Part shown: piece by piece, positions 24,561 to 33,494 of the stretch
Numbering within the stretch: the stretch's first letter is position 1
Layout of the letters: each line of letters begins with the position of its first letter
Assembly (NCBI GenBank): GCA_965199665.1
Contig: OZ241208.1
Coordinates: 2,914,001 to 2,978,000, forward strand
Direction of reading: 5' to 3'
DNA: 64,000 nucleotides
From: JAVVHH01 sp965199665
GTDB taxonomy: Bacteria > Pseudomonadota > Alphaproteobacteria > Acetobacterales > Acetobacteraceae
Made by a program: the position numbers and the translations under genes
Notes under the pieces: generated by a model
The model's input: the letters and a program-made list of their open reading frames with translations, nothing else
The model's database searches: none
Told to the model about the DNA's origin: nothing

Positions 24561-25916
24561 ATGGATACCAAAGCTCCGACCCCGCGCGCCGTGCTCGTCG
24601 GCATCCAACTGCCGGACGTGGACGACGTCGCGCACGAGGCCAGCCTGGAAGAGCTCGGGCGGCTGGTGAAGACGCTCGGCTACCAGGTGGTCGGCCAGGT
24701 CTCGCAGCGGCGGGAGGGAACGGGCGCCGGTCTGCTGCTGGGCAGCGGCAAGCTGGCGGAGCTCGCGGCGCTGACGGGCGGCACCGGCGAGGTCGGCTCC
24801 GCCGCGCCGCCGCCCAAGACCAAGGCGCGGGCCCGCTTCGAGACCGCGGCGCCCACCAGCCCCCGGCCGACCCCGGCATCGCCCACCGACGAACCGCCGC
24901 CGGAATTCGTCATCGTCGACCACGAGCTCTCGCCCAGCCAGATCCGCAATCTCGAGCGTGCGACCGGCGCGGAGGTGCTGGACCGCACCGGCGTCATCGT
25001 CGAGATCTTCCACCGGCACGCCAACACCCGCGAGGCCAAGCTGCAGGTGGAAATGGCGCGGCTCAAATACGTGGCGCCCCGCCTGCGCGAGACCGGCGGC
25101 GGCGGCGGGCGGCAGCAAGGGCCCGGCGCCGGCGAAAGCAACCTGGACCTCGACCGCCGCAAGATCCGCGACCGCCTGGCCGAGCTGCGCGACCAGCTGG
25201 AGGCGGTGCAGCGCGACAGCGACCATCGCCGCACCGCCCGGCGCGACCAGCTCCGCGTGGCGCTCGTCGGGTACACCAACGCCGGCAAGTCCTCGCTCAT
25301 GCGCGCGCTCACCGGCAGCCAGGTGCTGGTGGAAGACAAGCTGTTCGCCACGCTGGACACCACCGTGCGCATCCTGCAGCCCGAGACCCGGCCGCGGGTG
25401 CTGGTGTCCGACACGGTGGGCTTCATCAAGCAACTGCCGCACGACCTGGTCGCCTCGTTCCGCTCCACGCTGACGGAGGCGGCGGAAGCGTCGCTGCTGT
25501 TGTTCGTGGTCGACGCGTCCGACCCGACCTACGAAGCGCAGCTGGAGGTGACACGGAGCGTGCTGCGCGAGATCGGCGCCGATACGGTGCCGTCGCGGCT
25601 GGTGCTGAACAAGATGGACCGGGTCGATGCAGCCGGGCGCGCGGCGCTGACGGAACGGCACCCCGACGCCATCCAGCTTTCCGCGCACTCGCCCGGCGAC
25701 GTGTTGGCGCTACGCGACACCATTGTCGCGTTCTTCGAAGCCGCCATGGTCGACGACGTTTTGCGGCTCCCCTACGCCAAAGGCGGATCGCTGGGCGAGA
25801 TCTACGAAAGGGTGCGGGTGCTGGGAGAGGATTACGACGAGGCCGGCCGGGTCCTGACGGTGCGCGGCTTGCCCGGCGCGCTGGCCCAGCTCAAGCGGAC
25901 GCTGGCCGCCAACTGA
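24561..25916 (+). CDS. hflX: GTPase HflX
   Basis: This 451-residue cytosolic GTPase binds the 50S subunit and rescues or splits stalled ribosomes under stress. The N-terminal HflX domain contains GTGAGLLLGSGKL and FVIVDHELSPSQIRNLERAT. It continues with VEIFHRHANTREAKLQVEMA and a Gly-rich linker/coiled coil. The G domain has GYTNAGKSSLM (P-loop, about 235-245), DTVGFIKQLP (G3) and NKMD (G4). The N-terminal domain carries an extra low-complexity insertion (about 72-112, Pro/Ala-rich). hfq, often its neighbour, is not adjacent here. Confidence 0.95.
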   Translation: MDTKAPTPRAVLVGIQLPDVDDVAHEASLEELGRLVKTLGYQVVGQVSQRREGTGAGLLLGSGKLAELAALTGGTGEVGSAAPPPKTKARARFETAAPTSPRPTPASPTDEPPPEFVIVDHELSPSQIRNLERATGAEVLDRTGVIVEIFHRHANTREAKLQVEMARLKYVAPRLRETGGGGGRQQGPGAGESNLDLDRRKIRDRLAELRDQLEAVQRDSDHRRTARRDQLRVALVGYTNAGKSSLMRALTGSQVLVEDKLFATLDTTVRILQPETRPRVLVSDTVGFIKQLPHDLVASFRSTLTEAAEASLLLFVVDASDPTYEAQLEVTRSVLREIGADTVPSRLVLNKMDRVDAAGRAALTERHPDAIQLSAHSPGDVLALRDTIVAFFEAAMVDDVLRLPYAKGGSLGEIYERVRVLGEDYDEAGRVLTVRGLPGALAQLKRTLAAN

Positions 25917-25946
25917 GCGTCCGCCCGCTTCGCCGCCGCCGGCTCA
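25914..25946. other. Inverted repeat carrying the stop codons of hflX and the DUF5872 gene
   Basis: TGAGC (25914-25918, containing the hflX TGA) is complementary to GCTCA (25942-25946, containing the reverse of the convergent gene's TGA). Only five base pairs with a 23-nt loop; weak alone, noted because the same arrangement recurs at three other convergent pairs. Confidence 0.25.
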
Positions 25947-26444
25947 TGCGCGCTCGAGCGCCTGGACAAGCTCGGCCTTCTTCATCTTGGAGCGGCCCTC
26001 GATCTTGTGGACCGCGGCCTTCTTCTTGAGTTCGGCGACCGACAGCTCTTCCAGCCGCGCTTCCTTGGTGACGGCAGCCGCGTGTTTCGGCTGGGCGGAG
26101 AACTGCTTCCCCTTCTCCGTATCGGCCCGCTTCTTGGCGGAGCTCTTCTTGTAGTCGGCGTCCGACATCTTCTCGCGCGCCTTCTTGGGCAGGTAGCGCT
26201 CGCCGGTGTCTTCGCTCTTCTTGCCGGACTTCGTGCCCCACTCCTCCTTGGTCCATTGGGCCAGGTGGTTGTCCGGATCCTTCTTGCCTTCGTAGCCGCC
26301 GCCCTCGTCCTTGTACTCGTGCACGGCGAGCTGCGCCTTGCGGGCGGACCATTGCCCCGGCTTGCCGCCCTTGTCGCTGGCGACGACTTCTTCTTTCACC
26401 TTCTCCCAAAGCTTCGGGTCGGTCTTCTTCGCGGTCTCGGTCAT
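25944..26444 (-). CDS. DUF5872-domain protein with C-terminal Rho-N/SAP-like helix pair
   Basis: The 166-residue highly charged protein starts at ATG 26444. Residues 8-85 follow the DUF5872 pattern (KLWEKVKEEVVASDKGGKPG, QWSARKAQLAVHEYKDEGGG, WTKEEWGTKSG, RYLPKKAREKMS). Residues about 130-166 (LEELSVAELKKKAAVHKIEG, SKMKKAELVQALERA) look like the small helix-extended-helix of Rho-N or SAP domains, which bind nucleic acid. A nucleoid- or RNA-associated role is plausible but not shown. It is small, Lys-rich and probably abundant. It converges on hflX. Confidence 0.8.
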   Translation of the reverse strand: MTETAKKTDPKLWEKVKEEVVASDKGGKPGQWSARKAQLAVHEYKDEGGGYEGKKDPDNHLAQWTKEEWGTKSGKKSEDTGERYLPKKAREKMSDADYKKSSAKKRADTEKGKQFSAQPKHAAAVTKEARLEELSVAELKKKAAVHKIEGRSKMKKAELVQALERA

Positions 26445-26485
26445 GACGGCCTCCACTCGCGAAACGCGCGGAAATCCGGCCGGGT

Positions 26486-27838
26486 TTACTCGTCCGCGAA
26501 CGGATTCTTGGTGCCGCGCTGCTGCAGCCGGATCGGCACGCCGGGCATGGCGAAGCGCTCGCGCATGCCGTTGACCAGATAGCGGCTGTAATCCTCCGGC
26601 ATCTGCTCGGCGCGGGTACCGAACACGATGAAGGTCGGCGGCCGCGCCTTGGCCTGCGTGATGTAGCGCAGCTTGAGCCGGCGGCCCTCGACCAGCGGCG
26701 GCGCGTGCCGCTCCAGTGCCGTCTCGAACCACCGGTTGAGCTCGCCGGTGCCGACGCGCTTGTTCCACGTGTCGTGCACCGCGCGAACGGCTGGCAGCAA
26801 CCGGTCGATGCCCTGCCCCGTCAGCGCGGAGATCTGCACCACCGGGATGCCCTTCATCTGCGCCAGGCTGGTCTCCAGCCGGTCCGAGATCGCCTTCTTG
26901 GCGGCGCTGCGATCCGGCACCGCGTCCCATTTGTTGAGCGCCAGCACGCAGGCCCGGCCTTCGCGCTCGATCAACCGCGCGATCTGCAGATCCTGCTCGT
27001 GTAGTCCCAGCACGGCGTCCACCGCCAGCACCACCACCTCGGCCATCTTCAGCGCCTCGATGCTGGCGCTGACCGACATCTTCTCCAGGCTTTCCTCGAC
27101 CCGCGCCTTCTTGCGCAGCCCAGCTGTGTCCACCAGCTCGATCGGCCCGACCTTGTCGCGCAGCAGCACGGCGACGGAGTCGCGGGTGAGCCCCGGCTCC
27201 GGCCCGGTGATCATCCGGTCTTCGCCCAGCAAGCGGTTCAGCAGCGTCGACTTGCCGGCGTTGGGGCGGCCGACGATGGCCAGCTTGAGCGGCCGGGCAG
27301 CGTCGTCGCCTTCGTCCGCCGGCTCGGGCAGGCGGTCGGCGATCTCCGTCATCAGGTCGGACAGGCCCTCGCCATGCTCGGCCGAGACCGGCAGCGGCTC
27401 GCCGAGGCCGAGCGCGTAGGCCTCGAGCGCCAGGGCGGCGCCGGCGCGGCCCTCCGCCTTGTTGGCGACCAGCAGGATCGGCCGGCCCTGCCGCCGCAGC
27501 CAGTCGGCGAAGTGCCGGTCCGACGAGGTGAGCCCGGTGCGCGCATCGACCACGAACACGACGAGGTCGGCCAGCGCCACGGCACTCTCGGACGAGGCGC
27601 GCATGCGGCCGGCCATCGTCTCGGGGGCGGACTCCTCCAGCCCGGCCGTGTCGACCAGGCGGACCCGGCGGCCGCGCAGCAGCGCCTCCGCGTCCTTGCG
27701 GTCGCGGGTGACGCCCGGCGTGTCCGACACGATGGCCGAGCGGCGGCCGGCCAGCTTGTTGAACAACGTCGACTTCCCGACGTTCGGCCGCCCGGCGATC
27801 ACCACGACGGGAAGGCCGTGGGCCGGCAGGTCGGTCAC
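26486..27838 (-). CDS. der: Ribosome biogenesis GTPase Der (EngA)
   Basis: The 450-residue protein needed for 50S assembly has two tandem G domains: GRPNVGKSTLFNKLAG (about 14-29) with DTAGLEES, and GRPNAGKSTLLNRLLG (about 195-210) with DTAGLRKKARV and NKWD. A KH-like C-terminal domain follows (GRRLKLRYITQAKARPPTF). The start is GTG 27838, because it begins MTDLPAHGLPVVVIAG directly before the first P-loop and overlaps the bamB stop (GTGA). It is the last gene of the yfgM-bamB-der operon, an order conserved across proteobacteria. Confidence 0.95.
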   Translation of the reverse strand: MTDLPAHGLPVVVIAGRPNVGKSTLFNKLAGRRSAIVSDTPGVTRDRKDAEALLRGRRVRLVDTAGLEESAPETMAGRMRASSESAVALADLVVFVVDARTGLTSSDRHFADWLRRQGRPILLVANKAEGRAGAALALEAYALGLGEPLPVSAEHGEGLSDLMTEIADRLPEPADEGDDAARPLKLAIVGRPNAGKSTLLNRLLGEDRMITGPEPGLTRDSVAVLLRDKVGPIELVDTAGLRKKARVEESLEKMSVSASIEALKMAEVVVLAVDAVLGLHEQDLQIARLIEREGRACVLALNKWDAVPDRSAAKKAISDRLETSLAQMKGIPVVQISALTGQGIDRLLPAVRAVHDTWNKRVGTGELNRWFETALERHAPPLVEGRRLKLRYITQAKARPPTFIVFGTRAEQMPEDYSRYLVNGMRERFAMPGVPIRLQQRGTKNPFADE

Positions 27839-29148
27839 CGGAAGACCTGAAGCGTGCCGTCGTCGGCCAGGATCAGCAGGCTTCCCGCCGCGGCCACGGG
27901 CGCGACCGAGACGGCGCTGCTCATCTCCTGCGTGCCCAGGATGCGGCCATCGGTCGGGTTGACCGACACGGCGACCTGGCTCGTGCCGGCCAGGACCAGC
28001 TTGCCATTGGCCATCAGGGGCCCGCTCCAGAAGATGGGGTCGCGCTGCTTGGCCGGGTTGTCCCAGCGCGGCAGGTCCTGCAGCCATCGCACGCGGCCAT
28101 CGTTGGCGTCGATCGCGGCGAGCGACTGGCCGGAGGTCTGCACGAACAACCAATCGCCGACCAGCCACGGGGTCTGGCTGCCGCCGATGTCGCGCTCCCA
28201 CAGCCGGCGGCCGGAGCGCAGGTCGAGCGCCACGATGATGCCGCCGACGCCGATGGCGTAGACCCGGCCGTTGCTGATGACCGGCAGCGCGCGGATCGCG
28301 GACAGGTCGAGGCTGCTGTTGCGCCCGCGCGACGAGGCGAGCGAGTCGCTCCAGCTCAGCACCCCGGACTCGGCCCGGACGGTGATCAGCTCGCCGGAGC
28401 CGAACCCGGCCACGACGAAGCCGTCGGCGATCGCGGGCGAGGCATCGGCCAGCACGGTGGTCGCCGAGGAGGTGCCGGTGTAGCCCCAGACGCGCTCGCC
28501 GGTGGGCAGGCTCAGGGCCAGCAACTGGTCGTCGAGCGTGGTGAAATGCATCCGGCCATTGGCCAGACTGGGCGCCGAACGAGCCGGCACGCCGATTGGC
28601 TTGCGCCACACGATACGGCCGGTATCGGCTTCCAGCGCCAGCGCGTCGCCGCGGCCGGTGGTGGCGTAGATCCGGCCGGCCTCCAGCGCGATGCCGCCGC
28701 CGATGTTGCTGGAGCGGCTGTCGTCGGCCGCCGTCTCCATGCGCCAGCGCCGGCTGCCGCGGGCGAAGTCGAAGGCGCAGACCACGCCGTCGCTGTCCAT
28801 GGTGTAAACGGTGCCGTCCTGCACCAACGGTTGCGCGGTGAGCTTGGCGCGGTAGCCGCCGCCGGAGCCGATATCGGACGTCCAGGCCGGCTTGAAGCCG
28901 CTGACGGCGACGTTGCCGACCGCGTGGCTCGGCATGCCGCCGGGCTGCGGCCAGGAAGCGACCGGGGATGCGGGCGGAATCGTGATCGTGCGGCCGCTCG
29001 AGTCGACCGCCAGGCCGCCCTGCGAGCCCAGGATGGACTCGCGCTTACCCGACAGCTTGGGCTTGTTCTCGCCCAGGATGTTGTCGAACACGCTGCATCC
29101 GCCCAGCGCCAGCGGCAGCCCCAGGGCCGCCCGTCGTGATAGTCTCAT
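27835..29148 (-). CDS. bamB: Outer membrane assembly lipoprotein BamB
   Basis: The 437-residue beta-propeller lipoprotein starts at ATG 29148. Its signal (MRLSRRAALGLPLALGGC) has Cys18 as lipidation site. The mature protein carries repeated PQQ/WD-like blades, for example VYTMDSDGVVCAFDF, RIYATTGRGDALALEADTGR and WGYTGTSSATTVLADASPAI. It binds BamA and helps outer-membrane protein folding. The start overlaps the stop of the yfgM-like gene (ATGA), and the stop overlaps der (GTGA). The propeller region is long because of an N-terminal extension of about 60 residues. Confidence 0.92.
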   Translation of the reverse strand: MRLSRRAALGLPLALGGCSVFDNILGENKPKLSGKRESILGSQGGLAVDSSGRTITIPPASPVASWPQPGGMPSHAVGNVAVSGFKPAWTSDIGSGGGYRAKLTAQPLVQDGTVYTMDSDGVVCAFDFARGSRRWRMETAADDSRSSNIGGGIALEAGRIYATTGRGDALALEADTGRIVWRKPIGVPARSAPSLANGRMHFTTLDDQLLALSLPTGERVWGYTGTSSATTVLADASPAIADGFVVAGFGSGELITVRAESGVLSWSDSLASSRGRNSSLDLSAIRALPVISNGRVYAIGVGGIIVALDLRSGRRLWERDIGGSQTPWLVGDWLFVQTSGQSLAAIDANDGRVRWLQDLPRWDNPAKQRDPIFWSGPLMANGKLVLAGTSQVAVSVNPTDGRILGTQEMSSAVSVAPVAAAGSLLILADDGTLQVFR

Positions 29149-29825
29149 CCCTGCTTGTCCGATGTGGGGGCGGTGCTCCCGCCCAGTTTGGCCAGCAATC
29201 CATTCGCCCGCGCCCGCACGCCGGGCGGCGCCGCCGACGACGACACGATCTCGCGCAACGCCGCCTCCGCGCCGGCCGTGTCGCCAGTGCGCAGCTTCAG
29301 CCACGCGCGCGCTTCCAGCGCAAGCGGCCGCCAGGGCTCGTCCGGCGCCAGCAACGACTGGATCCGCCCTTCCACCACCGCCGGCTCGCCGGTATCGACC
29401 TGGTGCTGCACCCAAAGCAAGTCCGCGACCCGGCGTAGGCTGCGATCGGCCCCCTCGTCGGCCGAGACCTGGTCCCACAAGGTCAGCGCGCCGGGCACGT
29501 CGCCCGCGCGGGCCTTGGCGGCCGCTTCCTGTAGCCGGGCGAGCGAACGGTAGCCGCTCGGCCCGTCGGTCGCGATGTCGGCGAAGCCCGCGGCCGCCTT
29601 CGTGCCGTCGGCACCCGGCGCCGCCGCGGCCTGCATGGCGGCGATGAACCGGCCCGCCACCGCCTCGCGCGCGCCCCGCTGCCGGCCCTGCCACAGCTGC
29701 CAGCCTGCCACGCCGGCCACCAGCAGCACGACCACGATCACCAGCAAGAAGCCGTAGCGCTGCAACAGGCGCCGAGCCCGCTCGGCGCGGAGGTCCTCGT
29801 TCACCTCGTCGAAAATGTCAGGCAC
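29145..29825 (-). CDS. YfgM-like membrane-anchored TPR protein
   Basis: The start is GTG 29825, preceded by GAGGGG at 8 nt and giving PDIFDEVNEDLRAERARRLL at the N-terminus; upstream in-frame sequence is not conserved-looking. The 226-residue product has a cytoplasmic basic segment, one transmembrane helix (about 26-44, GFLLVIVVVLLVAGVAGWQL) and a periplasmic TPR-like Ala-rich helical domain. YfgM associates with the SecYEG translocon and periplasmic chaperones. Its position before bamB and der is the conserved order. It ends with an ATGA overlap onto bamB. Confidence 0.9.
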   Translation of the reverse strand: MPDIFDEVNEDLRAERARRLLQRYGFLLVIVVVLLVAGVAGWQLWQGRQRGAREAVAGRFIAAMQAAAAPGADGTKAAAGFADIATDGPSGYRSLARLQEAAAKARAGDVPGALTLWDQVSADEGADRSLRRVADLLWVQHQVDTGEPAVVEGRIQSLLAPDEPWRPLALEARAWLKLRTGDTAGAEAALREIVSSSAAPPGVRARANGLLAKLGGSTAPTSDKQG

Positions 29826-29914
29826 GGAAGCACCCCTCAAAACGCGCGGACCATACTGGCGCGGCCGGGGGAGGGCAAACGGCCGTAACCACTCCTTCAC
29901 CAATTGATGGTGTC

Positions 29915-30292
29915 ATGTCGCTCATGCGGGTTCTTCTTCTCTTGCTGCTGGCCGGGCTCGGCGGGTGCGGGCCGGGCGTGGTGGCGCTCACGCCGGTCGA
30001 CGTGGTCACCGTGCCCGTGCTCGGCCGCGGCGTGACGGACATCGCCAACTCCGCCGCCTCCGGCCGGGATTGCTCGGTGGTGCGGCTCGACGCGGGACAA
30101 ACCTACTGCGCCTCCCGCTCCGACCTGACGCGGCCGCAGCCGATCTGCACCCGCACCATCGGCGTAGTGAATTGTTGGGCCAACCCCGCCTTGGTGCCGC
30201 AACGCCAGCAGGACGTCGAGCAAACGCCGCCGCCCACCCTGGACCAGCTCCGCTACCGCGCCGCGCCCTGGCCCAAAGCGCTGTTCTTCTGA
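29915..30292 (+). CDS. Small cysteine-containing lipoprotein
   Basis: The 125-residue product has a lipoprotein signal (MSLMRVLLLLLLAGLGGC, lipid Cys18; ATG 29924 is an alternative start). The mature part has three to four further Cys (RDCSVV, TYCASRSD, PICTRTIG, VNCWANP) that could form disulfides in the periplasm, and a Pro-rich tail ending LRYRAAPWPKALFF. No family name is recognised. It is flanked by divergent yfgM and convergent tonB, four bases away. Confidence 0.72.
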   Translation: MSLMRVLLLLLLAGLGGCGPGVVALTPVDVVTVPVLGRGVTDIANSAASGRDCSVVRLDAGQTYCASRSDLTRPQPICTRTIGVVNCWANPALVPQRQQDVEQTPPPTLDQLRYRAAPWPKALFF

Positions 30293-30296
30293 GCGG

Positions 30297-30977
30297 CTAT
30301 TCCGGATCGCGGGTGAAATTGATGTTGAGCACGTAGTCGTAGGGGACGGCGTGGCCGCCCACGCGCGCCGGGTTGAAATGCCAGCGCTGCACCGCGCGCC
30401 GCGCTTCCGCGTCCAGTTCGGCATTCCCGCTGCTGGACGCGATCTCGACCGCGAGCGGCAGGCCGTTCGGCGCCACGCGGATCTGCAGCTGCACCGTGCC
30501 CTCGATCCCGGCGCGCGCCGCCCCCGGCGGATAGCGCGGCGGCAGGTTGCGGAAGCGCGCATCCGGCGCCGGCGGCACCACGTTGTCGCCGGTCACGGTC
30601 AGCGGATCGGAGTCCCGCATTCCCTCGCCCAGGTTGACGGCGGGCGGCGGGCGCGGCGTCGCCGGGTTGGGTTTCGAGGGTGCCGCCGCGCGGGCCGTGG
30701 GGGCCGGGGCCTCCGGCACAGGGGGCGCGGGCGGGCTGGGCGCGGCAGCGCTGGCGGCGGGAGCGCTTTCCGGCGACGGGACGGGCGGCGGCGGCGGCGC
30801 ACCCTTTTGCTCGGCCGGCTGCTGCACCAGCTCCACTTCCAGCGGCTTGTCTGGCGGCGGCAGGGATCGGCCGGCGCGCGGCAGCAGCAGGCTCAGCACG
30901 GCCGCGTGCACGACGACGGAGGCCGCCGCCGCCAGCAGCAGACCGACCTTGCCGCCGGGCCGCGCCCGCGGCAGCAA
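30297..30977 (-). CDS. TonB-family energy transducer
   Basis: The 226-residue protein starts at TTG 30977. It has a cytoplasmic basic end, one N-terminal transmembrane helix (about 11-30, VGLLLAAAASVVVHAAVLSL) with the His typical of TonB, and a long Pro/Ala-rich periplasmic spacer (about 50-110). The C-terminal TonB domain (about 140-226) has RYPPGAARAGIEGTVQLQIR and AVQRWHFNPA. It would couple inner-membrane proton force to outer-membrane receptors. No exbB/exbD or TonB-dependent receptor is nearby. A gene encoding a CDF transporter lies 20 bp upstream on the same strand. Confidence 0.88.
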   Translation of the reverse strand: MLPRARPGGKVGLLLAAAASVVVHAAVLSLLLPRAGRSLPPPDKPLEVELVQQPAEQKGAPPPPPVPSPESAPAASAAAPSPPAPPVPEAPAPTARAAAPSKPNPATPRPPPAVNLGEGMRDSDPLTVTGDNVVPPAPDARFRNLPPRYPPGAARAGIEGTVQLQIRVAPNGLPLAVEIASSSGNAELDAEARRAVQRWHFNPARVGGHAVPYDYVLNINFTRDPE

Positions 30978-30997
30978 TCGCTCGACGGTTGCGCCGC

Positions 30998-31885
30998 TCA
31001 GAGCACCAGCACGCCGCTATGCTTGGCCTTGAGCTCCGGCTCCACGTGGATGGTCACGATCAGCCCGGGCGTTTCCGCCTTCAGCGCCGCCTCGATCCGG
31101 TCGCAGATCCCGTGCGCCTCCTCGACCGGCATCGCGCCGGGCACCACGAGGTGAAACTCGAAATAGGTGATCCGCCCCGCCATGCGCATGCGCAGGTCGT
31201 GCGCCTCGATCGCCCCTTCCGCGCTGCGGTTCAGCAACTCGCGGGTGCGCTCCATCACGCCCTCGGCCGGCGCCTCGTCCATCAACCCGCCGACGCTCTC
31301 GCGCATCACCGCCCAGCCGGACCACAGCACCTGCAACCCCACCGCCACCGCGACCGCCACATCCACCCAGAGCTGGCCGGTGAGCAGCACCAGCCCGACG
31401 CCGACGAACACGCCGAGCGACGTCGCCACGTCCGTCCAGAGGTGGCGCGCATCGGCCCGCAGCGCCGGCGAGCGGCTTCGGCGCCCGGCAGCGCCGATCA
31501 CCGCCGCCCATCCGGCATTGATGACGCTGGCGACCCCGTTCAGCAGCAGGCCGGACCACGGCGAGCGCAGCGGCTCCGGGTGCCGGAACGACGTCCACGC
31601 GTTCTGGAAGATCGCCAGCGCCGCGACGATGATCATCACGCCGACCACCACCGCGGCAAAGAACTCCGCCTTGTCGTGCCCGTACGGATGGTTCTTGTCG
31701 GCCGGGCGGGCGGCATAGAACAGCGCCACCGCCGCCGTGGCGCTGGCGGCGACGTTGACCACGCTTTCCAGCGCGTCCGAATACAGCGCCGAGCTGCCGG
31801 TCAGCCAATATGCGCCGGCCTTGAGCGCCAGCACGGCGGCCCCGACCCCGATCGACCCCAGCGCCAGAAGTTTGATGCGATCCAC
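30998..31885 (-). CDS. Cation diffusion facilitator (CDF) family metal exporter
   Basis: The 295-residue protein starts at GTG 31885 with GGGGA upstream. It has six transmembrane helices and a cytoplasmic ferredoxin-like domain (ITYFEFHLVVPGAMPVEEAH, ALKAETPGLIVTIHVEPE). The family motif HPYGHDKAEFF is at about 66-76. The TM5 metal site HLWTD fits HxxxD, but the TM2 site reads D37-A-L-E-S41 rather than DxxxD or HxxxD, so the substrate (Zn, Fe or Mn) is uncertain. It would export divalent metal by proton antiport. Confidence 0.9.
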   Translation of the reverse strand: MDRIKLLALGSIGVGAAVLALKAGAYWLTGSSALYSDALESVVNVAASATAAVALFYAARPADKNHPYGHDKAEFFAAVVVGVMIIVAALAIFQNAWTSFRHPEPLRSPWSGLLLNGVASVINAGWAAVIGAAGRRSRSPALRADARHLWTDVATSLGVFVGVGLVLLTGQLWVDVAVAVAVGLQVLWSGWAVMRESVGGLMDEAPAEGVMERTRELLNRSAEGAIEAHDLRMRMAGRITYFEFHLVVPGAMPVEEAHGICDRIEAALKAETPGLIVTIHVEPELKAKHSGVLVL

Positions 31886-31990
31886 GATGCGTCCCCATCC
31901 CGGCTGTAGCGCGAGGACGCCCGGCAGGTAAACGCCCCCGTTCGTCGCCGGGCTGTCGCAACCGGATCGCGAGCGGACCGTTCGTCCCCC

Positions 31991-33433
31991 ATGGCGGGTT
32001 CATACGATCGCGACGTCTTCACCACCGACGTGCCGGCACGGCTGGACCGGCTTCCCTGGGCGCGGTTCCATTGGCTGGTGGTGTGCGCGCTCGGCATCAC
32101 CTGGATCCTGGACGGGCTGGAGGTCACGCTGGTCGGCTCGCTGGCCAGCGCCATCACCGACAGCCCCCGCCTGGAGCTGGACAGCGCCAAGTTCGGCATC
32201 ACCGCCTCGGCCTATCTGGCGGGCGCCGTCATCGGCGCGCTCGGCTTCGGCTGGCTGACCGATCGCTGGGGCCGCAAACGGTTGTTCACCATCACCGTGC
32301 TGATCTACCTGGTCGCCACCGTCGCTTCCGGGCTGGCGTGGAATTTCTGGTCGTTCGCCATCTTCCGCTTCATTACCGGCGCCGGCATCGGCGGCGAATA
32401 TGCCGCCGTGAACGCGACCATCCAGGAGCTGATCCCCGCCCGCCGCCGTGGCTTCACCGACCTGTGCATCAACGGCAGCTTCTGGTTCGGGGCCGCGCTG
32501 GGCGCCGCCAGCGCCCTTCTCGTGCTCGACCCGGCGGTCGTGGATCCCGAATGGGGCTGGCGCGCCGCCTTCGTGGTCGGCGGCGTCATCGGCCTGGGCG
32601 TGCTGTTCCTGCGTCAATGGATCCCCGAAAGCCCGCGCTGGCTGATGACGCACGGCCAGCCGGAGGAGGCCAGCCGGGTCGTCGGCGAGATCGAGGACCG
32701 CATCGTCCACGAGACGGGGCAGCCCTTACCGCCGGTGCCGCCCGAGACGCTGCGCTTGCGGCGGCACACGGGCGACTGGGTGTTGCCGAGCCTGCGCGTC
32801 ATGGTGACGGAATATCGCAAGCGCACGCTGGTCGGCACGGTGCTGATGGCGTCGCAGGCGTTCTGCTACAATGCGGTGTTCTTCACCTACTCCTTGGTGC
32901 TGACGAAGTTCTACGGCGTGCCCGGGGCTTCGGTCGGCTGGTTCATCCTACCGTTCGCAGCCGGCAACCTGCTGGGGCCGTTGCTGCTGGGCCGCTTGTT
33001 CGACAGCTTGGGCCGCCGGGTCATGATCGGGGGGACCTACGCGCTGTCAGGGCTGCTGCTGGTGTTGTCAGGCTGGGCGTTCGAGCAGGGCTGGCTCACC
33101 GCGGTCGAGCAGACCGTGGCTTGGAGCGCGATCTTCTTCTTCGCCTCGGCCGCCGCGTCCTCGGCCTACCTCACGGTGGGCGAGACGTTCCCGCTCGAGG
33201 TGCGCGCCGTGGCGATCGCCCTGTTCTATGCGCTTGGCACCGGCGTGGGCGGGGTCGCGGGCCCGGCGGTGTTCGGCGCGCTGATCCAGAGCGGGTCCCG
33301 GTCGGAGCTGTTCATCGGCTACCTGTTCGGCGGCGCGCTGATGATCGGCGCCGGGATCGTGGCCTATGTCTGGGGCACGGATGCGGAGAAGCGGTCGCTG
33401 GAGAGCGTGGCGCCGCCGTTATCGGCGGCTTGA
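31991..33433 (+). CDS. MFS transporter, sugar-porter-like
   Basis: The 480-residue 12-helix protein has classical MFS signatures: DGLEVTLVGSL in TM1, GFGWLTDRWGRKRLF in the 2-3 loop, RFITGAGIGGEYAAVNATIQ in TM4-5, WIPESPRWL after TM6 (the PESPR motif of sugar porters) and LFDSLGRRVMIGGTY in the 8-9 loop. Substrates of such carriers include sugars, polyols and aromatic acids; nothing nearby fixes it. The next gene is a CsbD protein. Confidence 0.88.
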   Translation: MAGSYDRDVFTTDVPARLDRLPWARFHWLVVCALGITWILDGLEVTLVGSLASAITDSPRLELDSAKFGITASAYLAGAVIGALGFGWLTDRWGRKRLFTITVLIYLVATVASGLAWNFWSFAIFRFITGAGIGGEYAAVNATIQELIPARRRGFTDLCINGSFWFGAALGAASALLVLDPAVVDPEWGWRAAFVVGGVIGLGVLFLRQWIPESPRWLMTHGQPEEASRVVGEIEDRIVHETGQPLPPVPPETLRLRRHTGDWVLPSLRVMVTEYRKRTLVGTVLMASQAFCYNAVFFTYSLVLTKFYGVPGASVGWFILPFAAGNLLGPLLLGRLFDSLGRRVMIGGTYALSGLLLVLSGWAFEQGWLTAVEQTVAWSAIFFFASAAASSAYLTVGETFPLEVRAVAIALFYALGTGVGGVAGPAVFGALIQSGSRSELFIGYLFGGALMIGAGIVAYVWGTDAEKRSLESVAPPLSAA

Positions 33434-33456
33434 AACCGTCCAATGTGGCGCGCGTT
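33432..33456 (+). promoter_or_regulatory. Putative EcfG-type general stress promoter of csbD
   Basis: GAAAC (33432-33436), a 16-nt spacer and CGTT (33453-33456) match the alphaproteobacterial EcfG consensus GGAAC-N16/17-CGTT in eight of nine positions. It lies 38 bp upstream of the CsbD start, partly inside the end of the MFS gene. CsbD proteins are known general-stress regulon members in other bacteria. Confidence 0.45.
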
Positions 33457-33494
33457 TACATGTCATCGGCATGTTGCCGAAGATGGAGGATGCC

